Assembly: GCA_903825435.1 (NCBI GenBank)
Contig: CAIKAP010000141.1
Span: forward strand, 1-48,316
Reading direction: 5' to 3'
Length of the DNA stretch: 48,316 nt
Source of the DNA: an uncultured Verrucomicrobiota bacterium
GTDB lineage: Bacteria > Verrucomicrobiota > Verrucomicrobiia > Palsa-1439
The position numbers were made by a program, and so were the translations under genes. Positions 1-8,272 of the stretch are shown here, piece after piece. Each line of letters begins with the position of its first letter. The stretch's first letter is position 1. The notes below the pieces were generated by a model. That model worked only from the letters and a program-made list of their open reading frames with translations, was not told the DNA's origin and searched no databases.

Positions 1-74
1 ACGGGCCGACGCCAAGGGCGGAGCATGGTCGCCCATCGTAAAAGTAAGCCGAAGGGCCTCTGGAAAAACTGTTT

Positions 75-203
75 TCACACCTTCGGCTCGCCATCTCCAC
101 TCCAATCGCCATCCACTAAAAGAAGTTTTGCAAGAACGTCTCCATTTAACAGGCTTATTAAGGTAATAATGGCGATCAGGCTGCGATTGAACCTCATTTT
201 CAT
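75..203 (-). CDS. Possible short secreted peptide or truncated gene start
   Basis: A 42-codon frame starts MKMRFNRSLIAIITLISLLN, which resembles a signal peptide (basic start, hydrophobic core, then DVLA as a plausible cleavage site). It is preceded by AAAGGA. Only about 17 residues follow before the stop, so it is either a very small secreted peptide or the surviving 5' end of a broken gene. A 9-bp inverted repeat (AGCCGAAGG / CCTTCGGCT, 47-88) overlaps its 3' end and could be a hairpin. The rest of 1-309 shows no convincing gene; the 89-aa plus-strand ORF lacks recognisable features. Confidence 0.3.
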   Translation of the reverse strand: MKMRFNRSLIAIITLISLLNGDVLAKLLLVDGDWSGDGEPKV

Positions 204-309
204 TCCTTTTGTTGAGTATTTCTGCCAAAAACCTGCACGAATATCAATAGCCATGACTTGGCTGGAACAATATTTACCAATCCAAGCCGCATAATGCTAT
301 TATTCGCCC

Positions 310-582
310 ATGAGACGACTCTTTCTGCCGCTTCAACTGGTGGTACTCTCTTTTCTTATTTCTGGTTGTGGCTCCGACAAGACACCGCCACCTGCCACTG
401 AAGCTGCGAAGTCACAAGTCATAACCAATTCTTTTAGACCAGACACAAAGGCCGTTGAGTCTGGAAGTATGGTAGGTTATGATGGTAAGCAGATGCGCAA
501 AAGCGTGGATAAGGCCCTGAATGGAATGGATGCCCACAATAAAGATCTTGAGAAGGCCACAAGTGACATGGGGTTACAGTAA
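310..582 (+). CDS. Small putative lipoprotein
   Basis: The 90-residue product starts MRRLFLPLQLVVLSFLISGC. This is a type II signal peptide with lipobox LISGC, so cleavage before Cys20 and lipidation are predicted, followed by SDKTPPP as a flexible linker. The rest is hydrophilic and lysine-rich with a probable helical C-terminus (KSVDKALNGMDAHNKDLEKA). No enzyme motif is visible and I do not recognise a family. The next gene, a SWIB protein, starts 50 nt downstream on the same strand and could be co-transcribed. The export prediction is secure; the function is unknown. Confidence 0.7.
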   Translation: MRRLFLPLQLVVLSFLISGCGSDKTPPPATEAAKSQVITNSFRPDTKAVESGSMVGYDGKQMRKSVDKALNGMDAHNKDLEKATSDMGLQ

Positions 583-632
583 CCAAGAAACCAAGAATAC
601 ATAAGCGTTTAACAACAACCAAGGAGACCAAC

Positions 633-896
633 ATGGCTGCTGAACGTAAACCCAATGCCGCATTCATGAAGCCCGTTCAGCCCAACGAGAAACTGTCTGT
701 GGTAGTCGGATCGAATCCATTGCCCCGTACAGAGCTAACCAAGAAACTCTGGGTGTACATAAAGAAAAACGGACTACAGGACAAGAGGGTTAAGACCCAG
801 ATTAACGCTGATGCCGCTCTACAGGCTGTATTCGGCGGTAAGAAACAGGTCAGTATGTTCGAGATGACGAAACTCGTTTCCCAGAACGTCAAGTAA
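633..896 (+). CDS. SWIB/MDM2 domain protein
   Basis: The 87-residue protein is almost entirely a SWIB/MDM2 fold. It shows the LPRTELTKKLWVYIKKNGLQD helix pair, then a KTQINADAALQAVFGGKKQVSMFEMTKLV segment, where INAD replaces the usual I.pDe.L. Stand-alone SWIB proteins of this size are typical of Chlamydiae and Verrucomicrobia. They are presumed to be chromatin-associated, but their bacterial role is not established. The start is supported by an AAGGAG Shine-Dalgarno site upstream of the ATG. It lies between the lipoprotein gene and a small membrane protein, probably in one short transcript. Confidence 0.85.
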   Translation: MAAERKPNAAFMKPVQPNEKLSVVVGSNPLPRTELTKKLWVYIKKNGLQDKRVKTQINADAALQAVFGGKKQVSMFEMTKLVSQNVK

Positions 897-911
897 TCAA
901 GAAAGGTATCC

Positions 912-1139
912 ATGACTACACCAGAATGTTGTATCCCGTCCGAAGAGAAGAAAAGTTGCTGCTGTAAGAAGCTGCTAGGACTCTTCCTCGTCCTGATTGG
1001 TTTCACATTCCTGCTACGTGCGGCAGGCTTTATTAGCCATAAGGTTGCTGGACTTATTTGGCCAGCTATCGTGATCTTGGCAGGAGTAGGATGCATATTC
1101 CGTGGCCAGTGCAAGTGCTGCAAGACCGAACCGAAGTAA
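912..1139 (+). CDS. Small cysteine-rich membrane protein
   Basis: The 75-residue product has two predicted membrane helices, LLGLFLVLIGFTFLLRAAGF (about 21-40) and VAGLIWPAIVILAGVGCIF (about 45-63). They are flanked by cysteine/lysine clusters (CCIPSEEKKSCCCKK at the N-end, CKCCKTEPK at the C-end). The two-helix layout recalls LiaI/LiaF-type small envelope proteins, but similarity is topological only. The paired cysteines on both flanks could bind metal or form disulfides (inference). It follows the SWIB gene by 15 nt and is followed by a strong hairpin that probably ends the transcript. Confidence 0.65.
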   Translation: MTTPECCIPSEEKKSCCCKKLLGLFLVLIGFTFLLRAAGFISHKVAGLIWPAIVILAGVGCIFRGQCKCCKTEPK

Positions 1140-1152
1140 TTGAGGCTAAATT

Positions 1153-1185
1153 GGCAAAGGCGGTCCTTAACGGATCGCCTTTGCC
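1153..1185. terminator. Hairpin between converging transcripts
   Basis: A 14-bp stem (GGCAAAGGCGGTCC paired with GGATCGCCTTTGCC, one G-T wobble) closes a 5-nt loop just after the 912-1139 gene and downstream of the minus-strand tRNA. It lacks a long T-tract on either side, so it may be a bidirectional or factor-assisted terminator. Confidence 0.6.
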
Positions 1186-1323
1186 ATTTCTAGGATCACG
1201 AGATTTACACAGGGCAAAATTACTTTGGTGGAGGATGGTGTGTGTAGGAAAATTTCAGTGAGTTTGTTGTAATTGGTGTTGTAACGATTCTAGTGAAATC
1301 ACAAAAATGCCTTAAAATTGAGG

Positions 1324-1402
1324 TGGTCGGGGCGGCCGGATTTGAACCGGCGACCTCCTGCGCCCAAGGCAGGCGCGCTAATCCAAACTGCGCTACGCCC
1401 CG
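1324..1402 (-). tRNA. tRNA-Pro (anticodon UGG)
   Basis: The reverse complement folds into a full cloverleaf. It has acceptor CGGGGCG/CGCCCCG (7 bp), a D-arm with GCGC stems, an anticodon stem CCTGC/GCAGG around loop CTTGGGC (anticodon TGG), a T-arm GCCGG-TTCAAAT-CCGGC, discriminator A and an encoded CCA. The C1-G72 start pair is normal for proline tRNAs. Length is 79 nt including CCA. Confidence 0.97.
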
Positions 1403-1447
1403 ATCAACAACGGACAGTGTACGGGAAACGCTGTGGTTAGGCAACCG

Positions 1448-1643
1448 TCATCCACCATCCTGTTGTTGCGTGCGGGAAATTTTCTTCACTTCGTAGCCGG
1501 GCATCGGCTTGCCGTCGTCGGTGATCTTGTCGCAGCCCCAGCAGGCCACACGTTACCAAGTCAAGGTAACGATTATCGCTAACGCTAAGGTTGTCGTAGC
1601 CGATGGTCGTGATGAAGACGGGGGCGTTGAGGCATGTGCTCGT
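1448..1643 (-). pseudogene. Decayed C-terminal remnant of a ThuA-like gene
   Basis: Reading the minus strand, one frame gives NAPVFITTIGYDNLSVSDNR followed by YLDLVTCGLLG. After a +1 shift a second frame continues CDKITDDGKPMPGYEVKKIS and ends at TGA (1448-1450). Joined, this resembles the C-terminal end of ThuA-like domain proteins, where VF.TT.GHDN....D..YLDLVTRGLLWACDKL is typical. Losing one T in a CTGCTG-TGG context would explain the shift. The upstream frame is closed by a stop at 1644-1646, so only about 65 codons remain. The rest of the 1403-1811 gap shows no gene. The family call is from motif memory, not a search. Confidence 0.5.
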
Positions 1644-1811
1644 CTAAGGCACTACTGCCAACGGCGGTTGTCGCGCGGCCCCATCGGAAATGCAACTTTA
1701 GCTTCAGCGAGGCCGGATGTTCACTACTTTCTATTTTTGCACAGGGTTCTCAATTCTAACAGTTTACTTCATGGTCATGCCGTCTTGATGCCTTGCTCAT
1801 TAACGGCGGCG

Positions 1812-3158
1812 TCATGAAGAAACGATTTCGTGGCCTAGTTTCCGGAGGTGTTGAAGTTTGTAGAGAAGGGCGCGGCGGCTGATGCCGAGCGCTTTTGCCG
1901 TCTCAGTACGGTTGAACTTGTGCTCGCGCAAGGAACGGAGGATGGCGTCGCGCTCGATGTCACCGAGTTGTTCCGAGGGCGAGGGCGCGGCCGGCGACGG
2001 CCCGGCGATGACGGCTCGGACGCGGGTCGGGAGATGTTCCGGGAGAATCATCTCGCTGCCGGACAACAGGACGGCGCGTTCCATCGCGTTGCGCAGTTCG
2101 CGGATGTTGCCGGGCCAGGAGTAGCGCTGCAAACATTCAGCGACGGTTTCGGAGAATCGCGCACGGCCTTTGGAGAACTCGGTGATGAACTGGCCGGCGA
2201 GCGGGAGGATGTCTTCGGGCCGCTCGCGCAACGGCGGGACGTGAAGCTCGACGACGTTGAGCCGGTAAAACAAATCCTCGCGGAACCGGCCGAGCTTCAC
2301 CTGTTCTTCGAGGTTGCGGTTACTGGCGGCGAGCAGGCGGGCGTCGCTGCGGATCTCGCGGTTGGAGCCGATGCGGTGAAACCCGCCGTCGTGGGTCACG
2401 CGAAGCAGCTTGGCCTGCAACGCGGGGGACATCTCGGCGATTTCGTCGAGAAGAATCGTGCCGCCGTTGGCCTCCTCGAACCGGCCGATCCTCTGGGCGT
2501 GCGCGCCGGTGAAGGCGCCTTTTTCGTGGCCGAACAGTTCGCTTTCCAACAATGTTTCGGGAATCGCGGCGCAGTTGACTTTCACGAGCGGGCCGCGGGC
2601 GCGTGGGCTCCAGGCGTGGATGACATCGGCGAGAATCTCCTTGCCGGCGCCGCTTTCGCCGGTGATGAGGATCCGGGAGTCGGAAGGCGCGATGAGGGCG
2701 GCGTCGCGAAACACGGCCTGCATGAGGGGACTGTTGGCGACGACGGAGGCGGGGAGCGCGGTGTTGTTGGCGAGTTGCAGCGTCGGAGTGGCGGCAAGCC
2801 CGGTGGCTTGGCGGACGGAGTCGAGGAGTTCGTCGAGGTCAATCGGTTTGGCGAGGTAATTGACGGCGCCGTCGCGCATCGCCTCGACGGCATCACGGAT
2901 GTCGGCGTAGGCGGTGACGAGCAGGACGGGCAACGTGGCGTGTTCCTTTCGCGCCAGCCGGAGGGTTTCCAGCCCGGTCAATCCCGGCATCCGCACGTCG
3001 GAGATCATCATCGCGATGTCCCCGGCTCGGAGGATTTCGAGGGCGCGTTGGCCGGAGTCGGCGACGATGGTCTGAAAACCCTGGCCGCGCAGAAAGGAGT
3101 CGAGCAGGCTGCGCTGGCCCGGGTCGTCGTCCACGATGAGGATGCGCGTTGTCTTCAA
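1812..3158 (-). CDS. NtrC-family sigma-54-dependent response regulator
   Basis: The 448-residue cytoplasmic transcription activator has three parts. The receiver domain (about 5-118) has the acidic pair at 10-12, phospho-acceptor Asp54 (MISDVRMPG) and Lys104. The AAA+ sigma-54 interaction domain (about 140-365) has Walker A GESGAGKE (167-174), an intact GAFTGA loop (214-219) and Walker B ILLDE. A Fis-type helix-turn-helix (about 400-445) carries NRTETAKALGISRRALLYKL. All catalytic motifs are intact. Its start overlaps the kinase stop by 4 nt (ATGA), so the two are translationally coupled at the end of the secretion operon. A sigma-54 promoter with an upstream palindrome occurs at the operon head, about 18 kb away, and is a natural candidate target (inference). 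Confidence 0.95.
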   Translation of the reverse strand: MKTTRILIVDDDPGQRSLLDSFLRGQGFQTIVADSGQRALEILRAGDIAMMISDVRMPGLTGLETLRLARKEHATLPVLLVTAYADIRDAVEAMRDGAVNYLAKPIDLDELLDSVRQATGLAATPTLQLANNTALPASVVANSPLMQAVFRDAALIAPSDSRILITGESGAGKEILADVIHAWSPRARGPLVKVNCAAIPETLLESELFGHEKGAFTGAHAQRIGRFEEANGGTILLDEIAEMSPALQAKLLRVTHDGGFHRIGSNREIRSDARLLAASNRNLEEQVKLGRFREDLFYRLNVVELHVPPLRERPEDILPLAGQFITEFSKGRARFSETVAECLQRYSWPGNIRELRNAMERAVLLSGSEMILPEHLPTRVRAVIAGPSPAAPSPSEQLGDIERDAILRSLREHKFNRTETAKALGISRRALLYKLQHLRKLGHEIVSS

Positions 3159-4654
3159 GTCTTACCGGCGAGTTTGAGGTGCGTGAGGCGGAAGATAGCA
3201 CCTTTTGGCTCGTTGGGAAGACATTCTATCACCCAGCCGTGGAGGAGAGTGATTTGTTGGACGACGGCGAGGCCGAGGCCGGTGCCGCGTTGGTGGGTGG
3301 TGACGTAGGGCTTGAAAATCTCCTGCCGGCGTTCGGGCGGGACGCCGGGGCCGGTGTCGCGGATTTCGAGGAAGGCTTCGTTGGGATTTGTTTCGCCGGC
3401 GAGGATGCGGATGGAGCCGCCGGTTTCTAGAGCTTGGATGGCGTTCATCAACAGGTTGAAGAGCGTCTGACGGAGGAGTTGTTCGTCGGCCTCGATGGTG
3501 AGCGGGTCACCGTCGAGTGTGAACGCGATTTGTTTTTCCTCGATGTCGTAGTTGAGGGCGCGCTGGACTTCTTGGATGGCGGCGTGGAGGGCGACGGAGG
3601 TGCGGCGGATTTCGCGGGGCCGGGAGTAGTTGATGAACTCGTTGAGTTGGGCGGTGACTTTGTCCACTTCGTCAACGATGGCGCGGGATTTGTCGCGCAG
3701 CTCGGTGGTGGCGTCGGGCTGTTTGGAGATCATTTGGGCGTGGCCGCGGATGATGTTGAGTGGGTTGCGGGTCTCGTGGGCGAGGCCGGCGGCGGCGAGG
3801 TTCATTTCCTTGAGATGCGTCGTCACTTCGCTGGCTCGGACGAGGCGGAGTTGGAGGTCGGAGGATTTGCCGAGGTTGCGCCAGGCGAGGCCGGTGCCGG
3901 CGGCGGCGAGGGCGGCGAACAGGAGAATGAGAAGCCGTCGCCAGAGGTCCTGCTCGGCGGCGGCGCGGACGGCGTTGGTGGACATGACGATGAGGAAACT
4001 GTGGACACTTTGTTTCTGGAGCGCGGCCTTGTATTCCGGCTCGCTCATCCAGCGGGGCCGGGCGAAACGCGGTCGGCCACCGACGCGCGGGACATCGCCG
4101 GTGATGGTGAGGGTGGAGGTGAAGTTGGTGGGCAATTCGGACGGGCGCGGTGGCGACAACAGCAAGGATGGCGTCGCGTTGGTGGCGGAGGGGCCGTACA
4201 TTTCGGCGCGCGGCAGGACGACGGGCGGGTTGAAGCCCTCGATGTCGCGGGTGACGTTGGTGCCGAGGTCAACGAGGTTCATCAGGGTGACGGTCTGGTC
4301 TTCCCAAAATTCCGCGGGACCGGCGATGGATTTCGGGTGGAAATCGACGAGCGTGCCGGCGGAGGCGACGACGTCGCCGGCGGGGTTGAAGAGGGCGATG
4401 CCGTTGAGGTCGCCGGGTTTGACGAGGTCGCCGAGGGCGGATTCGAGGCGTTCCTTGGAGATGATGTTGCCGAAGCGACGCTGGGAGCGGAGGACGATGC
4501 CGAGGGTCGTGGAGATGTCCTTGGCGCGGTTGGTCAATTCTTCGCGCGCGGTCCGTCGCACGCCGATGTGCTCGGCGGCCTGCCAGCCGAGCACAAGCAG
4601 CCATGCGACGGCCAGCAGTCCGTAGATCAACGCGATGCGGCGGTTCAATTCCAT
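3155..4654 (-). CDS. Membrane sensor histidine kinase
   Basis: The 499-residue kinase is an NtrB/AtoS-like partner of the following regulator. It has one N-terminal membrane helix (about 7-25), a roughly 210-residue extracytoplasmic sensor region and a second helix (about 240-258). These precede HisKA with His293 (GLAHETRNPLN) and HATPase_c with N-box NLLMNAIQA (about 400-408), G1 DTGPGVP (433-439) and G2 GTGLGLA (457-463). The sensor region has no recognised domain and is proline-rich near 150-200. It starts 5 nt after the secretin C-part and overlaps the regulator by 4 nt, so it belongs to the secretion operon. The ligand is unknown. Confidence 0.95.
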   Translation of the reverse strand: MELNRRIALIYGLLAVAWLLVLGWQAAEHIGVRRTAREELTNRAKDISTTLGIVLRSQRRFGNIISKERLESALGDLVKPGDLNGIALFNPAGDVVASAGTLVDFHPKSIAGPAEFWEDQTVTLMNLVDLGTNVTRDIEGFNPPVVLPRAEMYGPSATNATPSLLLSPPRPSELPTNFTSTLTITGDVPRVGGRPRFARPRWMSEPEYKAALQKQSVHSFLIVMSTNAVRAAAEQDLWRRLLILLFAALAAAGTGLAWRNLGKSSDLQLRLVRASEVTTHLKEMNLAAAGLAHETRNPLNIIRGHAQMISKQPDATTELRDKSRAIVDEVDKVTAQLNEFINYSRPREIRRTSVALHAAIQEVQRALNYDIEEKQIAFTLDGDPLTIEADEQLLRQTLFNLLMNAIQALETGGSIRILAGETNPNEAFLEIRDTGPGVPPERRQEIFKPYVTTHQRGTGLGLAVVQQITLLHGWVIECLPNEPKGAIFRLTHLKLAGKT

Positions 4655-4659
4655 GATGG

Positions 4660-5883
4660 TCAGCGGCGTTTGTTGTCCTTGTCGGTGGACTTCTGCGGAA
4701 TCTTTTCGAGGAAACGATCGAGTTCCTTCTCGGAATTCGTCTCCGGCGTCAATGTTGTGTCGCGTTCCTTGGTGGTCACGGCGGCCATCTGTGTCGGCGC
4801 GTTGACAATGTGCGGCGTGAGGAAGATGAGCAACTCGGACTTGGCGTCGCTCCTGACTTTCCGCTTGAAGAGATTCCCTAGGAACGGAATGTCGCCAAGG
4901 AAAGGAATCTTGCTTTCGCTGAAGCTCTTGTCATTTTGCATCAGACCGCCGATGACGACAGTTTGCCCGTCGGGTGTCACGATCACCGTGTCCGCTTGGC
5001 GGATGTCGATCACCGGCGCGCTCACACCGGTAGAAATAGGCACCGTTATCGTGGGGTCAATCGACGATGTCTGCGGCGAGACCATCATCTGCACCAAGCC
5101 GTCGGGGGTGATGTACGGGGTCACTTTCAGTATGATTCCTACTTCAGTATAAGTCACCGAATTGATGGGGTTACCGGTTAGCCCGTTGTAGGAGACACTG
5201 GTAATCAACGGCACGGACTGTCCGACAACGATAGAGGCCGGTTGGCTATCACGCGCCATGATGGACGGCCGCGACAACAATGTCGCCTTGCCCGCCTGTG
5301 CGATAGCCCGTAGCGTGGCTTGGAAATCTTTACCGAGGATCTGATACAACCCCGCACCCGGTCCGGCTGCGTAGGGCGCAATCTGTTGGAAACTGGAGAT
5401 TGGCTGTCCTAACATGTTCGCGTTGGAGCCGACAATCGAGCTGAGGCTCGACAAGCCGAAGCCGTTGGCGAATGAGCCAGCCGTTGTCGAGTTGCCGACC
5501 TTGCCGCCCCAACCGCCCTCGATGCCGATGTCGGAGGCGTTGTTGTGCGTGACTTCGAGGAACACCACCTTGATGAGGACCTGCGGTCGTGGACGGTCCA
5601 AGTTGCTGATGACTTGGCTAATCTGTCGCATCGTGTCCTCGTCGGCGATGACGGTGATGTTGCGCGTGTCCGGGTCAATCGAAAGGGTAGCGCTGCCCAC
5701 GCCGCCGTTCGGGTTGTACTGCTGCTGGCTACTGCTCGATGTGCCACCACTACGGGATGCGCCGCCAGAAGCGCCTCCACCACCCGCCCCGCTGCCACCA
5801 CCAAACCGTTGCTGCGCGTGGACGGCCACCGCGAAGCCGAGGGCGCCCGCCAAGATCGCCGTAAGTTTTAAATGACTTTTCAT
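4660..5883 (-). CDS. gspD: Secretin pore domain protein (C-terminal half of GspD)
   Basis: The 407-residue outer-membrane secretin protein lacks the usual periplasmic N0-N2 domains. It begins with its own signal peptide (LTAILAGALGFAVAVHA, cleavage near 23), then a Gly/Ser-rich linker (about 26-60). The second half of an N3-type ring domain follows (SATLSIDPDTRNITVIADED to SNLDRPRPQV, about 64-101). The secretin barrel region then contains LLSRPSIMARD, GQSVPLIT, GGLMQNDKS, IPFLGDIPFLGNLF and LLIFLTPHIV. Its start has a strong AGGAG site directly after the TAA of the upstream gene, so it is translated on its own. The missing N-domains are in the adjacent 435-aa protein, which ends inside N3. 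Confidence 0.93.
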   Translation of the reverse strand: MKSHLKLTAILAGALGFAVAVHAQQRFGGGSGAGGGGASGGASRSGGTSSSSQQQYNPNGGVGSATLSIDPDTRNITVIADEDTMRQISQVISNLDRPRPQVLIKVVFLEVTHNNASDIGIEGGWGGKVGNSTTAGSFANGFGLSSLSSIVGSNANMLGQPISSFQQIAPYAAGPGAGLYQILGKDFQATLRAIAQAGKATLLSRPSIMARDSQPASIVVGQSVPLITSVSYNGLTGNPINSVTYTEVGIILKVTPYITPDGLVQMMVSPQTSSIDPTITVPISTGVSAPVIDIRQADTVIVTPDGQTVVIGGLMQNDKSFSESKIPFLGDIPFLGNLFKRKVRSDAKSELLIFLTPHIVNAPTQMAAVTTKERDTTLTPETNSEKELDRFLEKIPQKSTDKDNKRR

Positions 5884-5895
5884 GTTATATCTCCT

Positions 5896-7203
5896 TTAGA
5901 ACGACGGGCCTGAGACACCAGAGCGTCCGCTACTGCTCCCCAGCCCGGTGCCGAAGGAGGTGCTGGAAGAGGACGAGTTTTGGTTTTGTTGAATACGGTT
6001 CATCAATGGGCTGTTCTGCGACGAACCGCGCGAGCTACTGCGACCCGATGTGCTGTTTTGGAACATGTCCTGCAACACCGGCAACACCTCCTGCGGATCG
6101 GCGTTGTTTAGGTGGAACACTTGTACTGAGGTTTCCTTGCTCGAATGATGATCGAGCTGATCGATCATCCCTGAAATCTGCTCCATCAAATCCTTCGTTG
6201 TCGTCACCACGACCGCCGATGTGCGTGCGTCAGCTACTGCGATCACTTGTTGGCGTTTTTTGACTCGCTGTTTCTGTGACGAAGCCGTCGCAGCGCCTCC
6301 ACCCGGCGCGCCTCCCATCATCGCCGCCATGAACGAGCCAATGCGCCCACCTCCACCCGGTACGCCTCCACCTAAGCGGATAGGCGCTTGTGTTGTTGAG
6401 CTGCTCTGGTCGGGGAAGAGACTCATCAACAGTGATGCCATCTCGACCGGGTCGGCATGCTTCAGTGTGAACACCCTTAACTGCGTCTCATCCTCGGCGC
6501 TCGAATCAATCGCCTTGATGATCTCCACCATGTGACGGATGTTCGCCTGCGTATCGGTCAACGCGATCGAGTTGCCCGCCTCATTCGCGACAATCGTTGC
6601 CTGCGGCGAAACCATCGGCGAAAGATCTTTCGCCAGTTGCGCCGCCTCGACGAACCGGACCGGAATGATCTGCGTCACAATCTCGTCGTTGTTCGGAATC
6701 ACCGCCGGGTCGCCGCCGGTTTTCACCGGGATGTTGGCGCGCAACGCCTCGGTCTTGCTGAGGATCGTCAGTTTACGACCGTTGCGGATCGCCGCGTAGC
6801 CGTTCTTGTTGAGCATCGAGTTCAAGAGGTCCACCGCTTCCTCCTTCGTCACCGGCAACGCGCTGTACACATCCACCGTACCTTGCACCGGTGTCTGCGT
6901 CTCGATAATGAACCCGGCCGCGTCGCTCATATAATTCAGCACCAGCCCGATGGGCGCGTTGCGGAAATTCAACCGCAGCTCGCCCTCCTTCAACGGCGGT
7001 AATGGCGGTTCTGGCGCCGCATTTGTCGCCACCGCAGTTGCCGTCTCTGGCACCGGCGGCGCTGGCAACGCCGCTGATGTTGCTGGCGCGTTGGTGTCTG
7101 TTGCCACAGCCGCTATTGGTAGCGGCTGCTGCTGTGCGATGGCTGACAACAGCACAGCCAGCGCGCAACACGTCAATAATACGGATAGGGTTGGATTCTT
7201 CAT
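5896..7203 (-). CDS. gspD: Secretin periplasmic N-domain protein (N-terminal half of GspD)
   Basis: The 435-residue exported protein has a signal peptide (LSVLLTCCALAVLLSAIA), then a Pro/Ala/Thr-rich linker to about 70. Next come N0 (about 75-150, LRLNFRNAPIGLVLNYMSD...), N1 (about 175-235) and N2 (about 242-352, with a long Gly/Met-rich loop). The opening strand and helix of N3 follow (VQVFHLNNADPQEVLPVLQD, about 360-380). It then runs into a Ser/Gly/Asn-rich tail and stops, with no secretin barrel. The protein starts with a 4-nt overlap with the GspC/PilP-like gene and is followed after 12 nt by the barrel half. Together they make a full GspD cut in the N3 loop. A sequencing frameshift is unlikely because the second part has a signal peptide and ribosome site. 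Confidence 0.92.
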   Translation of the reverse strand: MKNPTLSVLLTCCALAVLLSAIAQQQPLPIAAVATDTNAPATSAALPAPPVPETATAVATNAAPEPPLPPLKEGELRLNFRNAPIGLVLNYMSDAAGFIIETQTPVQGTVDVYSALPVTKEEAVDLLNSMLNKNGYAAIRNGRKLTILSKTEALRANIPVKTGGDPAVIPNNDEIVTQIIPVRFVEAAQLAKDLSPMVSPQATIVANEAGNSIALTDTQANIRHMVEIIKAIDSSAEDETQLRVFTLKHADPVEMASLLMSLFPDQSSSTTQAPIRLGGGVPGGGGRIGSFMAAMMGGAPGGGAATASSQKQRVKKRQQVIAVADARTSAVVVTTTKDLMEQISGMIDQLDHHSSKETSVQVFHLNNADPQEVLPVLQDMFQNSTSGRSSSRGSSQNSPLMNRIQQNQNSSSSSTSFGTGLGSSSGRSGVSGPSF

Positions 7204-7745
7204 TTTAGCTCCTGTTCTCTTTTTTGCATAAGCTTTTTGAGTAATTCGGCTGCGTCAACGTTGCCACCGCTCGTTGCTATCGTCGCTGGAGTGGTATTGG
7301 TTGTCGTGATTGCAGAGGCAGCGCTTGCGGCACTGTTGGCGCTGACCAATTGAACAGCGACACCTTGACGGCGCAGTTGTGTGCCGACTTTCATCTCGAA
7401 TTGTTTGCCATCCGCTTCCAGCTTCACGCTGTCAGGCAGGATTACCGCCAGCTTGTAACCGGCGATTGTGTCAGTTGCTTTGGCGGCTTTGCGATACTCG
7501 TGGCTCGTTCCGTCGAAGAACGCGAATTGGCCATTTTCGCACACTAACGTGCCGACCAGCGTGAACCCATCCACCGCGCCGCGAAGTACGGTACGCACGA
7601 CGGGCGCGCCACCGCGCGGTACCGGAATGCGGTTCTGGTTGAAAATGTTCCGCTGGCTGACGACGCGGTAGGACGAGATGTCCTGTGCCGGAATTGTTCC
7701 GGCTGTCAGCGCGAGGAGGACGAGGATGATGCGTGTCGGGTTCAT
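7200..7745 (-). CDS. GspC/PilP-like secretin-connecting protein
   Basis: The 181-residue protein has an N-terminal signal peptide or anchor (IILVLLALTAGTIPA). It continues with YRVVSQRNIFNQNR, the RNIF..NR motif typical of GspC/PilP homology regions that contact secretin N0. A beta-rich section follows (RGAVDGFTLVGTLVCENGQFAFFDG) with a second small beta unit (GYKLAVILPDSVKLEADGKQFEMKVG). The C-terminus is Ala/Thr-rich and ends in a charged helix. The predicted role is to link the inner-membrane platform to the secretin. It overlaps both neighbours by 4 nt (GspM upstream, secretin N-part downstream), as expected for a co-translated assembly unit. No PDZ domain is seen. Confidence 0.75.
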   Translation of the reverse strand: MNPTRIILVLLALTAGTIPAQDISSYRVVSQRNIFNQNRIPVPRGGAPVVRTVLRGAVDGFTLVGTLVCENGQFAFFDGTSHEYRKAAKATDTIAGYKLAVILPDSVKLEADGKQFEMKVGTQLRRQGVAVQLVSANSAASAASAITTTNTTPATIATSGGNVDAAELLKKLMQKREQELK

Positions 7746-8272
7746 GGTGTTGACGGTGTGAGGACGAGGCCGCTGACTTGGAGGCCGAGCGTCATCTGTT
7801 GGCCGTTGTCGTCGTGCGCGGCCAGCTCCACCGAGGTCAACCGCAACGCCATCGGGTCCCTCTCGATGTTGTAAAGGAACCGGCTCAACGTTTCCAGATC
7901 ACCGGCGGCGTCCACGCGGCATTCGAGCGTCATGTACTCGTCCTCGTGTTTCCATTGCGGCGTGATGGAGGTGATGGCGGCGCGGCTTTCGCGCGACCAC
8001 GAGTCGAACGCGCGGAGGACCTGTTGCTCGGCGAGCGAGGGACTGACGGGCAGCGTGTTGCGCCGCATCTCGTCCCAACGGCGGCGGATGGACTGTTCGC
8101 GTTTGACGAGCGAGGCGCCTTGCTCGATCTGTTTGCGCAACTCGGTGATCTTGGTCGAGCGGTCTTTCCAGACGCGCGTCAACGGCGACACGACCGCGCG
8201 GTCGGCGATCAACAGGCCGACTGCCGCAATCGCGACGATGACGAGCAGTTGTTGGCGGTTCTCAATCTTCAC
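7742..8272 (-). CDS. gspM: GspM/PilO-like inner-membrane platform protein
   Basis: The 176-residue bitopic protein has a short cytoplasmic start, a membrane helix (LLVIVAIAAVGLLIADRAVV, about 9-28) and a periplasmic coiled-coil (about 35-75). A ferredoxin-like domain follows, with TLECRVDAAGDLETLSRFLYNIERDPMALRLTSVEL, characteristic of PilO/GspM. It partners GspL in the T2SS platform. It overlaps GspL by 11 nt and the GspC/PilP-like gene by 4 nt. Confidence 0.8.
   Translation of the reverse strand: MKIENRQQLLVIVAIAAVGLLIADRAVVSPLTRVWKDRSTKITELRKQIEQGASLVKREQSIRRRWDEMRRNTLPVSPSLAEQQVLRAFDSWSRESRAAITSITPQWKHEDEYMTLECRVDAAGDLETLSRFLYNIERDPMALRLTSVELAAHDDNGQQMTLGLQVSGLVLTPSTP

Noticed and set aside
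1509-1817. 102-aa plus-strand ORF
   Set aside because: It lies antisense to the ThuA-like remnant and has no signal peptide, domain or ribosome site.
1848-3308. 486-aa plus-strand ORF
   Set aside because: Antisense shadow of the sigma-54 regulator; low-complexity Gly/Asp/Arg text without motifs.
3434-5152. 572-aa plus-strand ORF
   Set aside because: Antisense to the histidine kinase and secretin; Gly/Glu/Val-rich composition typical of GC-rich shadows.
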